A stretch of DNA of 64,000 nt from Ophryocystis elektroscirrha (Eukaryota > Apicomplexa > Conoidasida > Neogregarinorida > Ophryocystidae): NCBI GenBank assembly GCA_030141585.1, contig JAQIFP010000004.1, positions 62,001 through 126,000 of the forward strand, in the 5' to 3' direction. Made by a program: the position numbers and the translations under genes. Below the pieces are notes generated by a model. It saw nothing but the letters and a program-made list of their open reading frames with translations, was not told where the DNA came from and ran no database searches. This document shows positions 39,006 through 50,928 of this stretch, one piece after another. The stretch's first letter is position 1, and every line of letters begins with the position of its first letter.

Positions 39006-41287
39006 TCAAAAAGGAACAGTAAAGTGCCCCGCAATATGAACAGTTCCGTCTGTCGAGGCTGTTGAAAGTATTGAATGCACTGGATGGTGGGATATAGAAA
39101 CTATATCTTTCTCATGAAGCTAATAAAAATATATACTATAATAGTTAAGACAACACGACTTAAATAAATACATGCAATTATAAAAATTTGTATGCAAATA
39201 TAAGAAAAAATGCTTAAAGCTATTTTATACGTATTGATTAAGTTTGTATTTATACCTGTAATGAGTCAACAACATTTTCTGTTATGGTTGATATAGTATA
39301 CATTTTGCCATTGTCTGCCACAGCATACAACCACGAACCACAAGGGGACACTGAAAAAATTATTAGTTTGCTCAGCGTTAATAAGAATGTTAGTATTCAC
39401 GTGGTTTTATAATTTTTAAGCTTACCAGACAGTAATCTGAACTCGTATTTATCTAGCTCTGAGACAGTATATTTTTTTAGACTTTGTCCCAAAATATCCA
39501 TCATATATATTGTGTTTGATTTCGTACATACGTAAAAAGAGTTGCTTGAAGGAGATTTTACATTTTCAAATATAGAAAAAACAGTAAGTTTTTCATTTTC
39601 ATTTATATGAGGGGGCGGTGGAGGTGAGAAAGTGTTTAAACAGTCGCCATGTTTTGTATCCCATATTTTAATAGTTCCATCACTTGATCCCGTTATTACT
39701 TTTAAATTATCTTCTATACTTAACCATAAAATTTGTTAAAGCTTACGAGTGTATATGGCACTATTGATATAAGAAGTGTGACCATAGAAAACTTTTAATG
39801 TTTTCTGCGTATGTAATCCGTGGATTCTACGATTATGCAAGTTATAGTAAAAATCATACCTTGCTGTGAAATCATAAGACCCACTCAATATTTGTGTATT
39901 ATTAGAATTAAAAGATAGTGCGCTGACACCTATTCTGAATATAATAACCAATCAAATACCTTGATCGTGCGCTTTATCAAATTTTTGTATACATTGTCCC
40001 GTTATTACATCCCAAACCTAAAATCCGAGAAAAATTATATATGGAATTTAGATAGATAAAATATGCAAATTTTCAAGCTGGAAAAATACTTTGATATTTC
40101 CGTCTTTGGAACCACTTAACAAAAAATTTGAATCACTACTGAAAGCTAATGTCAGAACAGTTGTATTATGAGCCATTAAAAAGTCCTAACGAATTTTGTA
40201 TTCCACAAATCAATATAACCTCATTTTGATAAGATAAATCTGCCAACTGTCCGTTAGTCCAATCATACAATTCTATTAAACCATCACCGGACCTAAGCAA
40301 TGTTTTTTTACTCAAAATAAAAAGTTACCCCACAGCTAAATACTTTCCATCGGGAGAATACAATACACATTGTGGTGGATTAGACTCATCTACCTAATAC
40401 ACTGTCAAAAAAAACCAGCATTACCGCTATTGTTCTTAATATAGACGTTATTCTTGGAGTTGCATTTTTATCGTCTTTAGACAAGATTACTCCTTATAAA
40501 AATACCCAGAAGTAACCTGTTACCTTTAACTAAGCTATACATTGTGTTTTCCGAAAAAATATCTGCATATAGTGATTATAAATCATTTGTTACTATTTCT
40601 ATTTTGCCATTTTAGAGCCATTCCAATAAGCGTGACTAAACGAGAGGGCATTATTTGATCCACGTTCTCCGTTATAGCTATCAAATTACAAAATATATAT
40701 AAATCTACCTTTTGCAAGCATAATTCTCCGTTTCTCTTTGGGAACCCTTCCAAATAATTCTTTTTTGTCTACTCTGATATATATTCAGATTTATGATAAA
40801 TTATTTACTGATGATTTATTGCCATTAGTTCTAGTCTCTTGTATCGTTCAGGATTCGTTAATTTCATGTACTGCATGGATGCGGTCTCGCGTAATATTAT
40901 TAAAGCAGTAACGTATTCTTGGCTGTCCAAGAGCTCCGCTGTTATCTAATATAATAGTAGGTATGTTATATATCACTTGTTCATATAAAGACATTAGTGT
41001 ATCTTCTGGGAGGTAAAACATTCCTACAGTGCGTGTAACTTGATCCCAACGACCTTTCTGGTCAAGAATTATTTTTTTAAAATCAGCACCATTATGTCGT
41101 TTTGAAATGACGATAAATTTTCGACTGCGTTTAAGGCTATTCCAGTCTCTTCTTGTAAACAGTACAGTGATCTTGTAAAATTTGATTCTTTCAAAAATTG
41201 TAAAATTATTCGAATAATACTAGCCGTAATAAAAAATTTAATAAAATATTACTCAGTTACGTCAACTTGCAAATTATTTGAAGACAT
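39006..41287 (-). CDS. SMU1: SMU1-type WD40 spliceosome protein
   Basis: The start at 41287 reads MSSNNLQVDVTD, then a LisH/CTLH block IIRIILQFLKESNFTRSLYC and LQEETGIALNAVENLSSF, which matches SMU1 residue for residue in spacing. The WD40 half includes ARYDFYYNLHNRRIHGLHTQ and TLKVFYGHTSYINSAIYT, the counterpart of the SMU1 [22 protein letters not shown] repeat. The C-terminus LHEKDIVSISHHPVHSILST aligns with the SMU1 ending VHEKDVIGIAHHP. The last WD repeat ends GHFTVPF rather than a canonical WxP. About 510 residues over more than ten small exons. Family role: works with RED/IK in the spliceosomal B complex; nuclear. High confidence in identity, moderate for every exon border. Confidence 0.88.
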
Positions 41288-41397
41288 TTTTAAAAATTAT
41301 GTGAAATTTTGTCACAAACAGTCGAAAACAGATAATAGATAGCGGATTATTGTATATTTTTTATATAGAAATTATTAAATTGTATGATTATTGAATG

Positions 41398-41824
41398 CTA
41401 AAATTTAAAAAAATCGGAATCAGAAGTATCACATGACAAATAATATTTAATACTGGACAATGAATAAGCTGTTTTCAAATAGGTCAGTTTAGCGGAATCA
41501 AAGTGCATAATCGAAATGGAAGCTAACGATAGAGGTAAACAACTGATGATGCAATTATGTATTAAAAATTTTTACATTGGATCCAAAGATATTATAAATT
41601 TTTGTTTTATATTATCTATAGCAACAACTTGATAACAGGATAAGCCAAAACCAATATCACCTATGTATTTCCTTAGATTATCTCTAATACTACTAAATAT
41701 TTGAGACAAAGTACTATTTTCAAAAATGTCGCTAAATTACACATGGTTACTTAAAAAAACTTATTTACTATTTAAATAATATATAAACAGCTTGGGTAGG
41801 TTTAAAGGTTACAATGCTTTTCAT
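41398..41824 (-). CDS. POP5: POP5/RPP14-family RNase P/MRP subunit (three small exons)
   Basis: Exons 41824-41769, 41731-41576 and 41542-41398 sum to 357 nt (118 residues plus stop), separated by 37- and 33-nt introns, all in frame. Reads MKSIVTFKPTQAVYILFKYD, then LSQIFSSIRDNLRKYIGDIG and FGLSCYQVVAIDNIKQKFII, ending CLPLSLASISIMHFDS and an acidic tail. The order YILF strand, then IRDNLRKYxGDxGxG, then a strand, VxxxD and KFII, followed by a final helix, is the Rpp14/Pop5 fold signature. Length fits archaeal and short eukaryotic Pop5 (~120). Family role: protein subunit of RNase P and RNase MRP in tRNA and rRNA processing. It lies just upstream of SMU1 on the same strand (110 bp). Pop5 versus Rpp14 cannot be decided here. 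Confidence 0.66.
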
Positions 41825-42088
41825 AAATTGAGTTTTTCTCAAATTTTAAATTTGGGACTAGTACCAGGCGCTCAATTACTCTTTACTTACATTAGTAATA
41901 AGGGTCTAGAGGTAGTTTAATTGCTTAAAAAAATTGAGTTAATTTAAAACTTTATAGCAACGTGAATCTCTGTTCATATTTATAAAAAAACACCAAAAAA
42001 AATATGATGCATACTAACAAGCATTATAATGTGAGTATTATTTTGCTAGATAAAAGTCATTGTAATCTGTAAATACAGATTGTCTAAA
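41825..42088. other. Short intergenic spacer upstream of POP5-like gene
   Basis: 264 bp between the POP5-like start and the Asn-rich protein stop. A little coding-like sequence precedes the ATG at 41824 on the minus strand, so a longer first exon is possible. No other signal. Confidence 0.4.
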
Positions 42089-43397
42089 TCAAACATAGAT
42101 TTTATAAGAAGATGATAGTGGGGAATCAGTAATCAAAAACCCTCCTTGACACAATGATCTAGATGAATTAGAGTAACACGTTTCATAATTGGAGGTTTCA
42201 TCGTCAGTCTCGGAATTAATATTGTTTGTTGCTGTAAGAAAATCGAAATCTATAGGAGAGTAATGATTCAAGTAATCTAGTTTAGTTTCGGCACTGAAAC
42301 TAGGTTTGTCATTTTTACCATCATTAATGTAATTATTTAATGGTTTTTTACTATTACACTGATCAATATCAACTACTTTTTTAGAATGATTAGAATTATT
42401 GGTTCCACTTATATTTGATTGTTGTTTTAAATTAAAACCACAGGCGGTATTTTTATTTTCACGCTTTATACGATTTTTAATTTTGAAATGGTTTGTTTGA
42501 TTTCCATGCAACACAGTGCCTTCTTGATTTTTAGTATTATTCGATTTATTCCCTTTTTGTTTTGGTAATTCAGAAGAATCACTGGGATGTTTTGGTGCAT
42601 TGTTCATATTCCCTTGGTCACACCATGCATTAAAATTCTGCTGCTGATTAGTAAAAGAAGACATGTCAAACATATATTTATTATTTAATCGTAAAGGTGG
42701 TTGATGAATATTGGCTTGATGGTAGTATAAATGGGAAAATAAGTTTTTATTATTATTATTATTATTGGTTTTGTAATTACAGTTAATATTGGGATTAGTT
42801 GACGCATTAACTGAAATATTTGGGGTTGATAATAAAGGGGTACCTAATGCTTGAAAAAAATTCAAAGGTGTGTTTGAAGTGGTATATGGTGTTGTCGCGG
42901 TTTGAATAGGAGTACCAAATACGGTACATGAGTTTTGTTGTTGGCAAGATTTTAAATTATTACTAGTATTACAATTTTCATAAGATATTTTTTGTTTCAA
43001 ATTTATATCATGGTTTATCCTTTCTTTATTATCATTGATTCCTTGCAGCAGTGTTGGTGAATTTGTTGCATACAAAGATTTGCTTAATTCTAAAGGTTTT
43101 ATAAAAAGCGACTTGTGAGATTTGATTGTCGTTTCCGAATCTTTAACGTTCGAATACAAACGCCTTTTTTTGATCTTTGATGTCTCTAGCATTACAATCT
43201 CTTTCTCAGTTTCAACAGTGGCTTTCCTTTCCAACAATACTTGTGTATCGTCAAATATAATATGCAGTAAGAAAACCAACCAAATCTATTTAACAAAATG
43301 CTTTAGATCATAACTTAATATCAAAAGTTCACAACATATAAGTGGTTTTATAAGTGTTTAAAGATGATTTTCAATGGTAATTTATGCTTACACTCAT
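42089..43397 (-). CDS. Asn-rich low-complexity protein, unknown
   Basis: Mostly one exon of about 395 codons. A likely 6-nt first exon (ATG plus one Ser codon at 43397-43392) joins in phase to IWLVFLLHIIFDDTQVLLER. After a short hydrophobic stretch comes a Lys/Glu helix (ETEKEIVMLETSKIKKRRLY). The rest is Asn/Ser/Thr/Gln-rich, with a poly-Asn tract at ~42750-42770 (NNNNNN) and several NN and QQ pairs. The C-terminus is acidic (NSETDDETSNYETCYS) and ends SSSYKIYV. No domain recognised. Asn-rich spacers are common in AT-rich apicomplexan genomes. The start could also lie elsewhere upstream. Confidence 0.5.
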
Positions 43398-43621
43398 ATT
43401 TAAATTGTGTAGTAAAATGAGTGTGATGCATCTTAAAATATTATTATACAGATAAAAGTATTGGGACTTTGTCGCAGTCGCCGTTTTTAACAGACTATGT
43501 CTACTTTATTGATTCAGTTTTAAATATGTGTGAAAAATATTAAACCAAACAGAAGGCTTGTTAAATAACAAAAATATTTGTTAATGAATTTATATAACCG
43601 TTTTGCATTAAAATATAGACA

Positions 43622-44594
43622 CTAATCTAAAGCAGGTGCTATGTAAAATGCCATATATGACTTTTCTGGCAGAAGAAACTGTAGACACAAAGGTACTCCG
43701 GGAGATATGCACAACATTAACTAAAAAAAAATTATTTTTAACAATCAATTACTGTTTCCGATAAAGGACATGCTTTGGATATATTAGATAAAAATCGTAA
43801 GGCAAAAGCTTGAGATACAGACATAACTGACATTTGGGTTGGTTCAAATTGCCACATGGTGTTTGCAAATGCACCTTGGCCTTTTTGAAATATGTCTTGC
43901 ACACGGCCTTTCTCGCCATCACTTTCAAATTTAATTGTGTTTTGAGTGACTGTTATCGTTATATCTTCACCAATACCAGATAAATCTTTCATTAAATGTG
44001 CGTAAACTTTAGTTGGTATTTCTATGCGTACAAAATATTGTTGTTTTGGCACATGTAAATTTTCTCCAGTGATGTGTATTAAGCTTATATCAGCTGATCT
44101 TCTTAGTCCCATTTCCGCTATTTGAATACATTATTTTTAAAAAACTAGTACCGCTGTCTTCAGACTCGATCCTCAACCGATCTGCATCAATCTCTTTTCT
44201 TAACGTCAAAGGTGCATTCGGAGCCAGTTTAATTAATCTTTGAAGAGTTTCGATATTTAAGCCTAAATGACTAGGAATATTTTAGATAAATTCTCAAAGG
44301 CATAAGTATTATGTCATACATATATGTTAATTTATTAATATCATGAATAGTCACCTGATTACCAAGGTGTATCACAGTGGTAATAATCAAACATGGATGA
44401 TGATAAAAACATATCTGCTAAGGACACATGACAATCGTCCATAACTTTTAAATTGATTCCTATCAAAAACTTTTGAAATTAAAATATTTTTAGATACCAT
44501 TTCGGTCACATTCTAAATTTATTTCTTTAAAATCTTTCAAAGCTTCAACAAGTTTTCTTAATTCACCACCGTCGTTAAATCTAGCTTCAAACAT
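43622..44594 (-). CDS. PCNA: Proliferating cell nuclear antigen (PCNA)
   Basis: Sliding clamp of nuclear DNA replication. The start at 44594 reads MFEARFNDGGELRKLVEALK. Then KVMDDCHVSLADMFLSSSMF (the DSSHV/Q-type block) and FDYYHCDTP, joined through an intron to CHLGLNIETLQRLIKLAPNA. The length equals human PCNA across this join. Domain 2 has LHVPKQQYFVRIEIPTKVYA, then DLSGIGEDITITVTQNTIKF, QALFALRFLSN-like helices, and LSET joined through a 32-nt intron to LMLCISPGVPLCLQF. It ends YIAPALD, shorter than the acidic tail of animal PCNA. About 262 residues over five exons. Complete clamp, apparently functional. Confidence 0.95.
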
Positions 44595-44682
44595 ACTATA
44601 AGTCACAGTTCAATAAAGTCACGAACCGCATATTCAATTAATTGCATATTTTTTATCAAAGATTTATAATTGAAAAAAAACC

Positions 44683-47600
44683 TTAATTGTTTATATATAT
44701 TGTTGTTTTGAGTCTTCGTCTTCCTGTATAACGTTTAGCAGGTTTTGTTGTAAATTCAAGTTTTTGAGGAAGCTGTGATTTATTTTCTTCTTGAACATTG
44801 TCCGGTTGTATACTTTTGATCGCAGGTATCTTCAATTCAGAGTTAATTGGCAAGCTTAGTGATTTTTGTATGCGAGAAGCTACACTTTCAGACATTAAAT
44901 CAATTGCTTTGCTTTTAGGAGACTTTTTATTTATATTGCTATCTATACTAGGGTCTTTCGGCTGCTCTTTTCCCCTATTTATGAGAATTTCATATTTTTT
45001 AGGTCTCGCTCGACAATCACGGCAACAAGCGTTAAATTTGATCAAAAATTCTTGTAATGTGATAAATAGTGATTCGACCAAAAAGTTTGTTTTGAAGCTA
45101 TCTGTAAAGAAAGTGCAATGTCATATAATTTGAATTTATAAAATAAATTATATTGCGCTTACTTGTTTGATGTGCTGATTCATCTCCAAAAAATCGTCCC
45201 ACGTTATAAACTTTCTCAAATGTTTCATTTAATTTATTCTAAACACATTTTTGTTATAATGAATTTTCTTACTTTGACAATATCGTTATTTAATGTACAT
45301 TCTTTCGCCCATTTAACCAAACGATCAATGCGAAATTGTAAGTCGTTTGAATCAAAGCTATTTGCTTTATCCATTTCAGCTTTTGCTATTGTTAACTCAC
45401 TATTATAAAAATTTAGGGCTTTATTCAAAGTTTCTGAATTCATAAGTAACGCAGCACTAGAAATTTTTGCTGCCAATGGGACTGTTGGCATTTCTTTTTG
45501 TAATTCTTCTAACTGAGGTGAGTATTGAAGCATATTAGCTGCTAAAAAATGCAACGCAGTTATACTAGAATCAACGGTTGTCTTAAACTCTGTAAGTCTT
45601 AAGAGAGAACCTAAAACCAAATTATTACAAACAAACTTACTTAAAGTAAATCCTCTAATGTGTAAATCTTTGCCAGCAACTCCGTGATTTATGTAATTGA
45701 CCCAGCGTAAAACGACAGCCAAAAAATACCGAAACTTGTAGCTTGATTGCACCTAAATTGGTGTCGTATTGAACTTAAACAGAACAGGACAAACACATAA
45801 AATAATCGATTTACATTTTGATACCTCATTTATGGCCGTTAAAAGCACATCTAAATCCCTGTTAATATCTTCAATTACTAAAGGTAAAATTTTGTTATAT
45901 CGTAATAATTTAACAGAGTTAGCTGGTCGAAAGCAATTGGATGCTCTAAAGGGAATTATTTTACGTTCTGGAGTAGCTCGCAATCCCTCCAGTTCACCCC
46001 CATTTTTGAAAAAATTAACAAAAAGATTTTCTTCTTCTTGAGTCAAGGTAATTGCTTCTAATTTGTCCAGATCTTCGCATCGTAATAGACTTCCATTAAG
46101 TTGAGTTAAACATTTTGCCATTGTCTGTATAATAGCATGAACAATAATTTGAATGTTTTTGGTTTAGTGTCACGTACATACCTTCAAATCATGATTAATT
46201 CTAGCTAATACTATGCACAAATTTTGAGCTCGTTTAGCATCAAATAGAGATGTTTCTTGAGATACTTTGTTTTTTGATGTAGCTGGTACTTTTTTGGGTG
46301 CTACTTTTTTCAAAAATAAGCGACTCAATATATTTGAATCAGTTAATGCTAAAACATCAACATCTTCTTTGCTATGTTTTGGATCTGAACAATTACTTAT
46401 TTAGCTGTATATTACCTTCACTAAATTCAGCGAAAATAGTTCCTGCAATATTTTTTTCAGTTAACGGTTTCCAGCAAATTTTACGTCCTAAAGGAGCTTT
46501 CATTTGAACTTTGTTTTTCAATTGAGCTCTAGCTTTTAAACCGCCAACTTTGAATGGAGGACTTTTTTCTAAAATAGCATTATATGCAGATAATGTGTTT
46601 AAGATTTATACTTGAATTGAGCAATTGATTAAATACATTTGAAAAATTTATTGAAGCTGCCTTTGTAGGTTGCTGTATTGGTGTTTGAGCCGATAATTTG
46701 GACATAGGGGGAAATTTTAATGGTTTTCCAGGAAATTTTGTAACGATAGTTTTTGCATTTACAACACTTTGCTGTTGCCGTTTTTCATCATAGCCAGGAG
46801 GAGCTTTGAAAGGTAAGCCAGGATAAATGGAGGAACTCTTGTCAATTTGTAATGTATTGTGGGATGCTTTCAAACTTTCTTGATAATTAGGAGGAGGCTT
46901 AGGAGGTAAACCAGGATACCTCGTAGATTTATAAGGTTTTTCTTGAGCCAGATTTTTTGCCAAGTCGCTAGGCGTTAAAGCACTTAACTTTGGTTTGCTG
47001 GCAGCTTTGGTTTTTGAGCCTATTTTAAAGTTCACAAATTAAAGCTTACCAAATAGATTTTCAAGATTTTTGAACTTATCTTTCACAGATACTTTAGGTT
47101 TATCAAGTTTAGGCTTCGGCACAGGTGTCTTTGCATTTAAATATAATTTATTACTGATATCAGGTGGCAAAATAGACTCTGGTGCAACTTTTTTAGGTAG
47201 CCCAGGGTAGAGAGACAATTTTGTATTATCTACTGTATCACAAACTTCTTTTTTAACAGAAGCGAATTGTTTCTGGAAAAATTTGTCAGAAGTTGAACTG
47301 GATATAAGGCTTTCTGGAGCACATTTCTTCGGTAATCCAGGATATTTTTTTTCAAAATTAGGGATTGTATCATTTGAACCATTATTACTCACAACTTTTT
47401 CCACTGCAATCTTGGTAATTTGAATATCGTTATTTTTTTTTATTTCTAATGTTTCCAGAGGTTTAATGTAAGATAAAATAGCTACTTTTGTTGCTTGCAA
47501 CTTAACAAATCTGTTCGGCTTTTGTTGCGAAATATTTATACATGAGTCACTATTGTTTATAGAACCGCTTTGTTGTTCTATTGCGTGCTTTTCGAATAAA

Positions 47601-50541
47601 CTCGTATTTTTCGAAGGCAAATTGTTATATTCAGGTGAGCCAATATTGTAATCAAGAGTCGGATGTGGACTTATTGTGAGATTACTTCTAGTTGTATTTG
47701 ATGCTGCTGACTGTACAGTCAAAGCTCCATCAAAAAACTTGTTGGCATCCTGAAATAATAATTTAATAATTATTTAACTTACTTCATAATAAAACATATC
47801 AGAATTCACTTTCAAATCGTTCAATAAACTACCTTGGCTACAAAAATTATAAAATACAAATATTTACAAACGGAAAAAGTAGCCCTTCTTCTTCGGTGTA
47901 TCGTATAAGGAACTGCAAAGCAGCCCAATATCGATTTGAAGAAACTTTTAAGCCTAATTCCACTAATTTGACGTCATATCCAATATCGACTAACTCTTGC
48001 AAACATTTCTAAACAATATATGTGTATATATATTTAACGTTTGTGTTACTGAATCAGGATTAATATAATGGTGTTGTATTATATAGATTATGTCGTTTGG
48101 CGATAGTTCCAGTAAATTTATATAGTTTTTTTCAGAGCTCTCTGAGTCATCAGAACACAATTGCATACCTACATAGTGAAAAAATGACATTAAACTTTAC
48201 TAGCTTTAGATGAATAATCAGATATTTTTTGGTCTTTTAAAATGGAACTCATCGATGGAGTACTCCGGTCTTTTAGTTTTAGAAGACTTTTTTTAGGGTT
48301 TCTTCTCATAGCTCGTTTGATATAATGCGTTATTTGTTTTTTGAGATGAGATTTCTCATGTAGAGTCTCTTTTGAAGGAGTCTGAGATGCTGGTAAAGGT
48401 GCAAAATCAACTGGCTCCACTATTAAAGAAACTTCTAATGTATCAGGTAAAATATCTTGCATATTTTCTGGTATATCCATGTCTATTTTACTATAAATGA
48501 TAGTATTACTGGACAACTGATTTTTCAAAAAAACTGTATTTAAGTAACACACTGCATAGGCTTGAATATCTTCAGAATAATTTGAAAAATTTAAATCAGA
48601 TTTGGTAAGATTCTGATTATTTTTTGAGCAAATTTGGCAAGCTTCTAGATGAGATTTTCCAAGCTGGCGAATTATTATAATATATTCATTTTGTAGTAAA
48701 AAAGAAGGATTTGCATTTTGACTTTTATCTTTATTATCGTTATCAAAAAAACTTAATATGAGCTGCATTCCTTTTTCATTACAGCTAGCATAATTGACAC
48801 TGTAATTGAAATTGTCTCCAACTAACTTATACGTTGTTGTTATATAATCCTAATATAAAATTGAGGTTAAATAAATTTCTCTCAAAAATATTATAAATTT
48901 GTTTACACAGTTAATCAATTATTACCTGATTCAAATGAAATTTAATAGATTCAAGTAAATTACAGTGACGATTATTTTGAAGATTTTTTTGGCGATTAAA
49001 TAGTTTAGATATTTTTGCAACATGTTTTTTTGTAGTTCCATATTTTATGTCTGAGTTTTCATTAAGATTTGGATATAAACTATGATGCAAAACTTCATCA
49101 AATTTGCATAATTTAGGGTAAGAATATTTATCTTCTTTAATGTTCTTTCCTTGAGATATTTCGAGATTCAATAATTGATAAATTTCTACCGTGATAGACT
49201 CTATAGGAGGTAAAAAATCATTGATAAATATTCGGTTCAATCGATAAGTTGTTGAAGGTTGAACCATAATATATGGCTAAATAATTTTATAAAAAATCAC
49301 ATATATAATATGTTATTGAGATTATTGAGTTTTTTTTTATAACTTACTTGCTCAAATACACGCTTAAAGTTTAAATAAAGTTCACGAGCACCAGCAGACC
49401 ATATTTCAAATGGCTTCCAGCTTAAAATGCCTTCTTTCTCTAATAATAATTTCTGGTCTAAAGTGTATTCTTTAGGGGTTTTAGTTTTGTAATAATGGTC
49501 CCATGCAATACAGCAGAAAGATTGTTGAAATAGTAAATTTAAACAATTACAAGTTTTAGGTTTTTCCAATTTTTCATGGTATTGTACAACGATATATATA
49601 CAAGTCAGTATAGAAAGGTATAATGTTTTAGATTCTTGATAGCAAATAACTGAACGCAGTCATTAAATTCTATTTGCGTACTAGCTGTATTTTTATTATC
49701 CATTTTGAGCCAATACAAAATTGATAGGCATAGTTTTGATATTAGTAAAATACTTGGAATACCAAAATTCAATATACTAAAGTTTAAAACCTAAATACCA
49801 AGTAGACTTAGGATTGCAATCAGTAAAAAAGTTTGAGCACAATGACATTATTAGTACCTGTAATGGGATGTCGGGAAATGAATTTATATTTTCAGAAGGA
49901 GGACTAGACAAATCCCAAATCAAAGTTCTAGACCATAATGAGTTTACGTTTTTGGGCTTTTTTTTTTTATTCACAGAACTTGCTTTAATTTGATGAATGT
50001 TTAATTCATTTAAAAGATTAACTACATCTGTATATCTAGTCTGTAAATATTGAGTGTTCACTATGTTATCATCACATTTAATCGGAGAACGAATAATGAA
50101 TATTCGTCTAGATATTGAGTTTGTGCCTAATGTGCAAATTAAAGGAGATTTCGGATCTGTTATAAGGCTCCTACTACTACTTAAAGTATGGTCTGGAAGA
50201 TTTTGACTGTACTGCTCTATGATGGGTATTTTTTTCTGTACAGCAATATCAACGATTGGTATGTTTTTATTCGTTAAAAGTTCATTCATAGCATGTTTAC
50301 TGTTTAAAATAGGTATTTTGCTATCATTGAGATCAATTATATTTTGGTTTTCTAAATATCCATTGAACATTGATTTAGCATCTTTATCAACGAAAAATGT
50401 TGGTTTTCCGGATCTATCAGTATTTTTAAGCAATGATTGCACCTTGGTGGGATTACTGGTTTGATTGATTGAAACAGGATTGTTTTCATTAGAATGAAAA
50501 TCGTTTCCTTTTATTTTTGCGACTAATTTTTTATTAAGCAT
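44683..50541 (-). CDS. FRM2: FRM2-like formin: PTEN-like/C2-like N-terminus, repeat-type FH1, FH2
   Basis: Largest gene, 5.9 kb. The start at 50541 reads MLNKKLVAKIKGND. N-terminal parts include LWSRTLIWDLSSPPSENINS and FPDIPLQVLIMSLCSNFF, resembling a catalytically dead PTEN/tensin-type phosphatase domain. Next comes YRLNRIFINDFLPPIESITV then EIYQLLNL, with C2-like strands such as LEVSLIVEPVDFAPL. Around 46600-47350 are five spaced repeats of the type (Y/F)PG(L/K)PxKxxP. The FH2 domain starts KAPLGRKICWKPLTEKNIAG and continues MAKCLTQLNGSLLRCEDLDK, KILPLVIEDINRDLDVLLTA, VQSSYKFRYFLAVVLRWVNY and INHGVAGKDLHIRGFTLSK. A basic tail ends RRRLKTTIYINN. Formins nucleate and elongate actin. A PTEN-C2-like N-terminus is the published hallmark of apicomplexan formin 2. 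FH2 is certain; the N-terminal domain reading is moderate. Confidence 0.85.
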
Positions 50542-50928
50542 ACTTAAAAAATTAATTAAAAGAAAAAAAAAGATATATCTGTATGTTACATGAAATTCTA
50601 TTACTGTAATTTACGTTAATCATGCTATTGTATACATTTTCTAGCTGTGATGAGAATTAAAACAATAAAAAAAATACAAAAACATGCATACAGCTTAAAT
50701 GTCAAAGCATTTAAATTTTTAAGCAAATCAATATTAAATGGTTTTTATATACCAGACAATGGACTCAAATAGAGAAGAATTAATAATTAATGTAAGTCTT
50801 GTGATTTCGTTTTTTTAAAAAATAAAGCATATAATTGATTATGTTCAGGCCAAATTATAGGAAAAAAAAAAATATCTTTTATTTATATACATATGCTTTA
50901 AAATAAAGCTTAATAAACACCAATAATA
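50542..50928. other. Intergenic spacer, 387 bp, upstream of formin
   Basis: Between the formin start and the palmitoyltransferase stop (both minus strand). A-rich runs; only a 14-codon plus-strand mini-frame at 50760, which I do not credit. Confidence 0.45.

Noticed and set aside
41503..41920. Plus-strand small gene (reads FKGYNAFHKLSFSQILNLGL)
   Set aside because: It needs implausible introns and matches nothing, while the minus strand of the same DNA assembles exactly into a POP5/RPP14-like protein.
50760..50860. Mini-gene MDSNREELIIN plus one intron
   Set aside because: Only 14 codons, no conservation signal; likely chance start in an AT-rich spacer.
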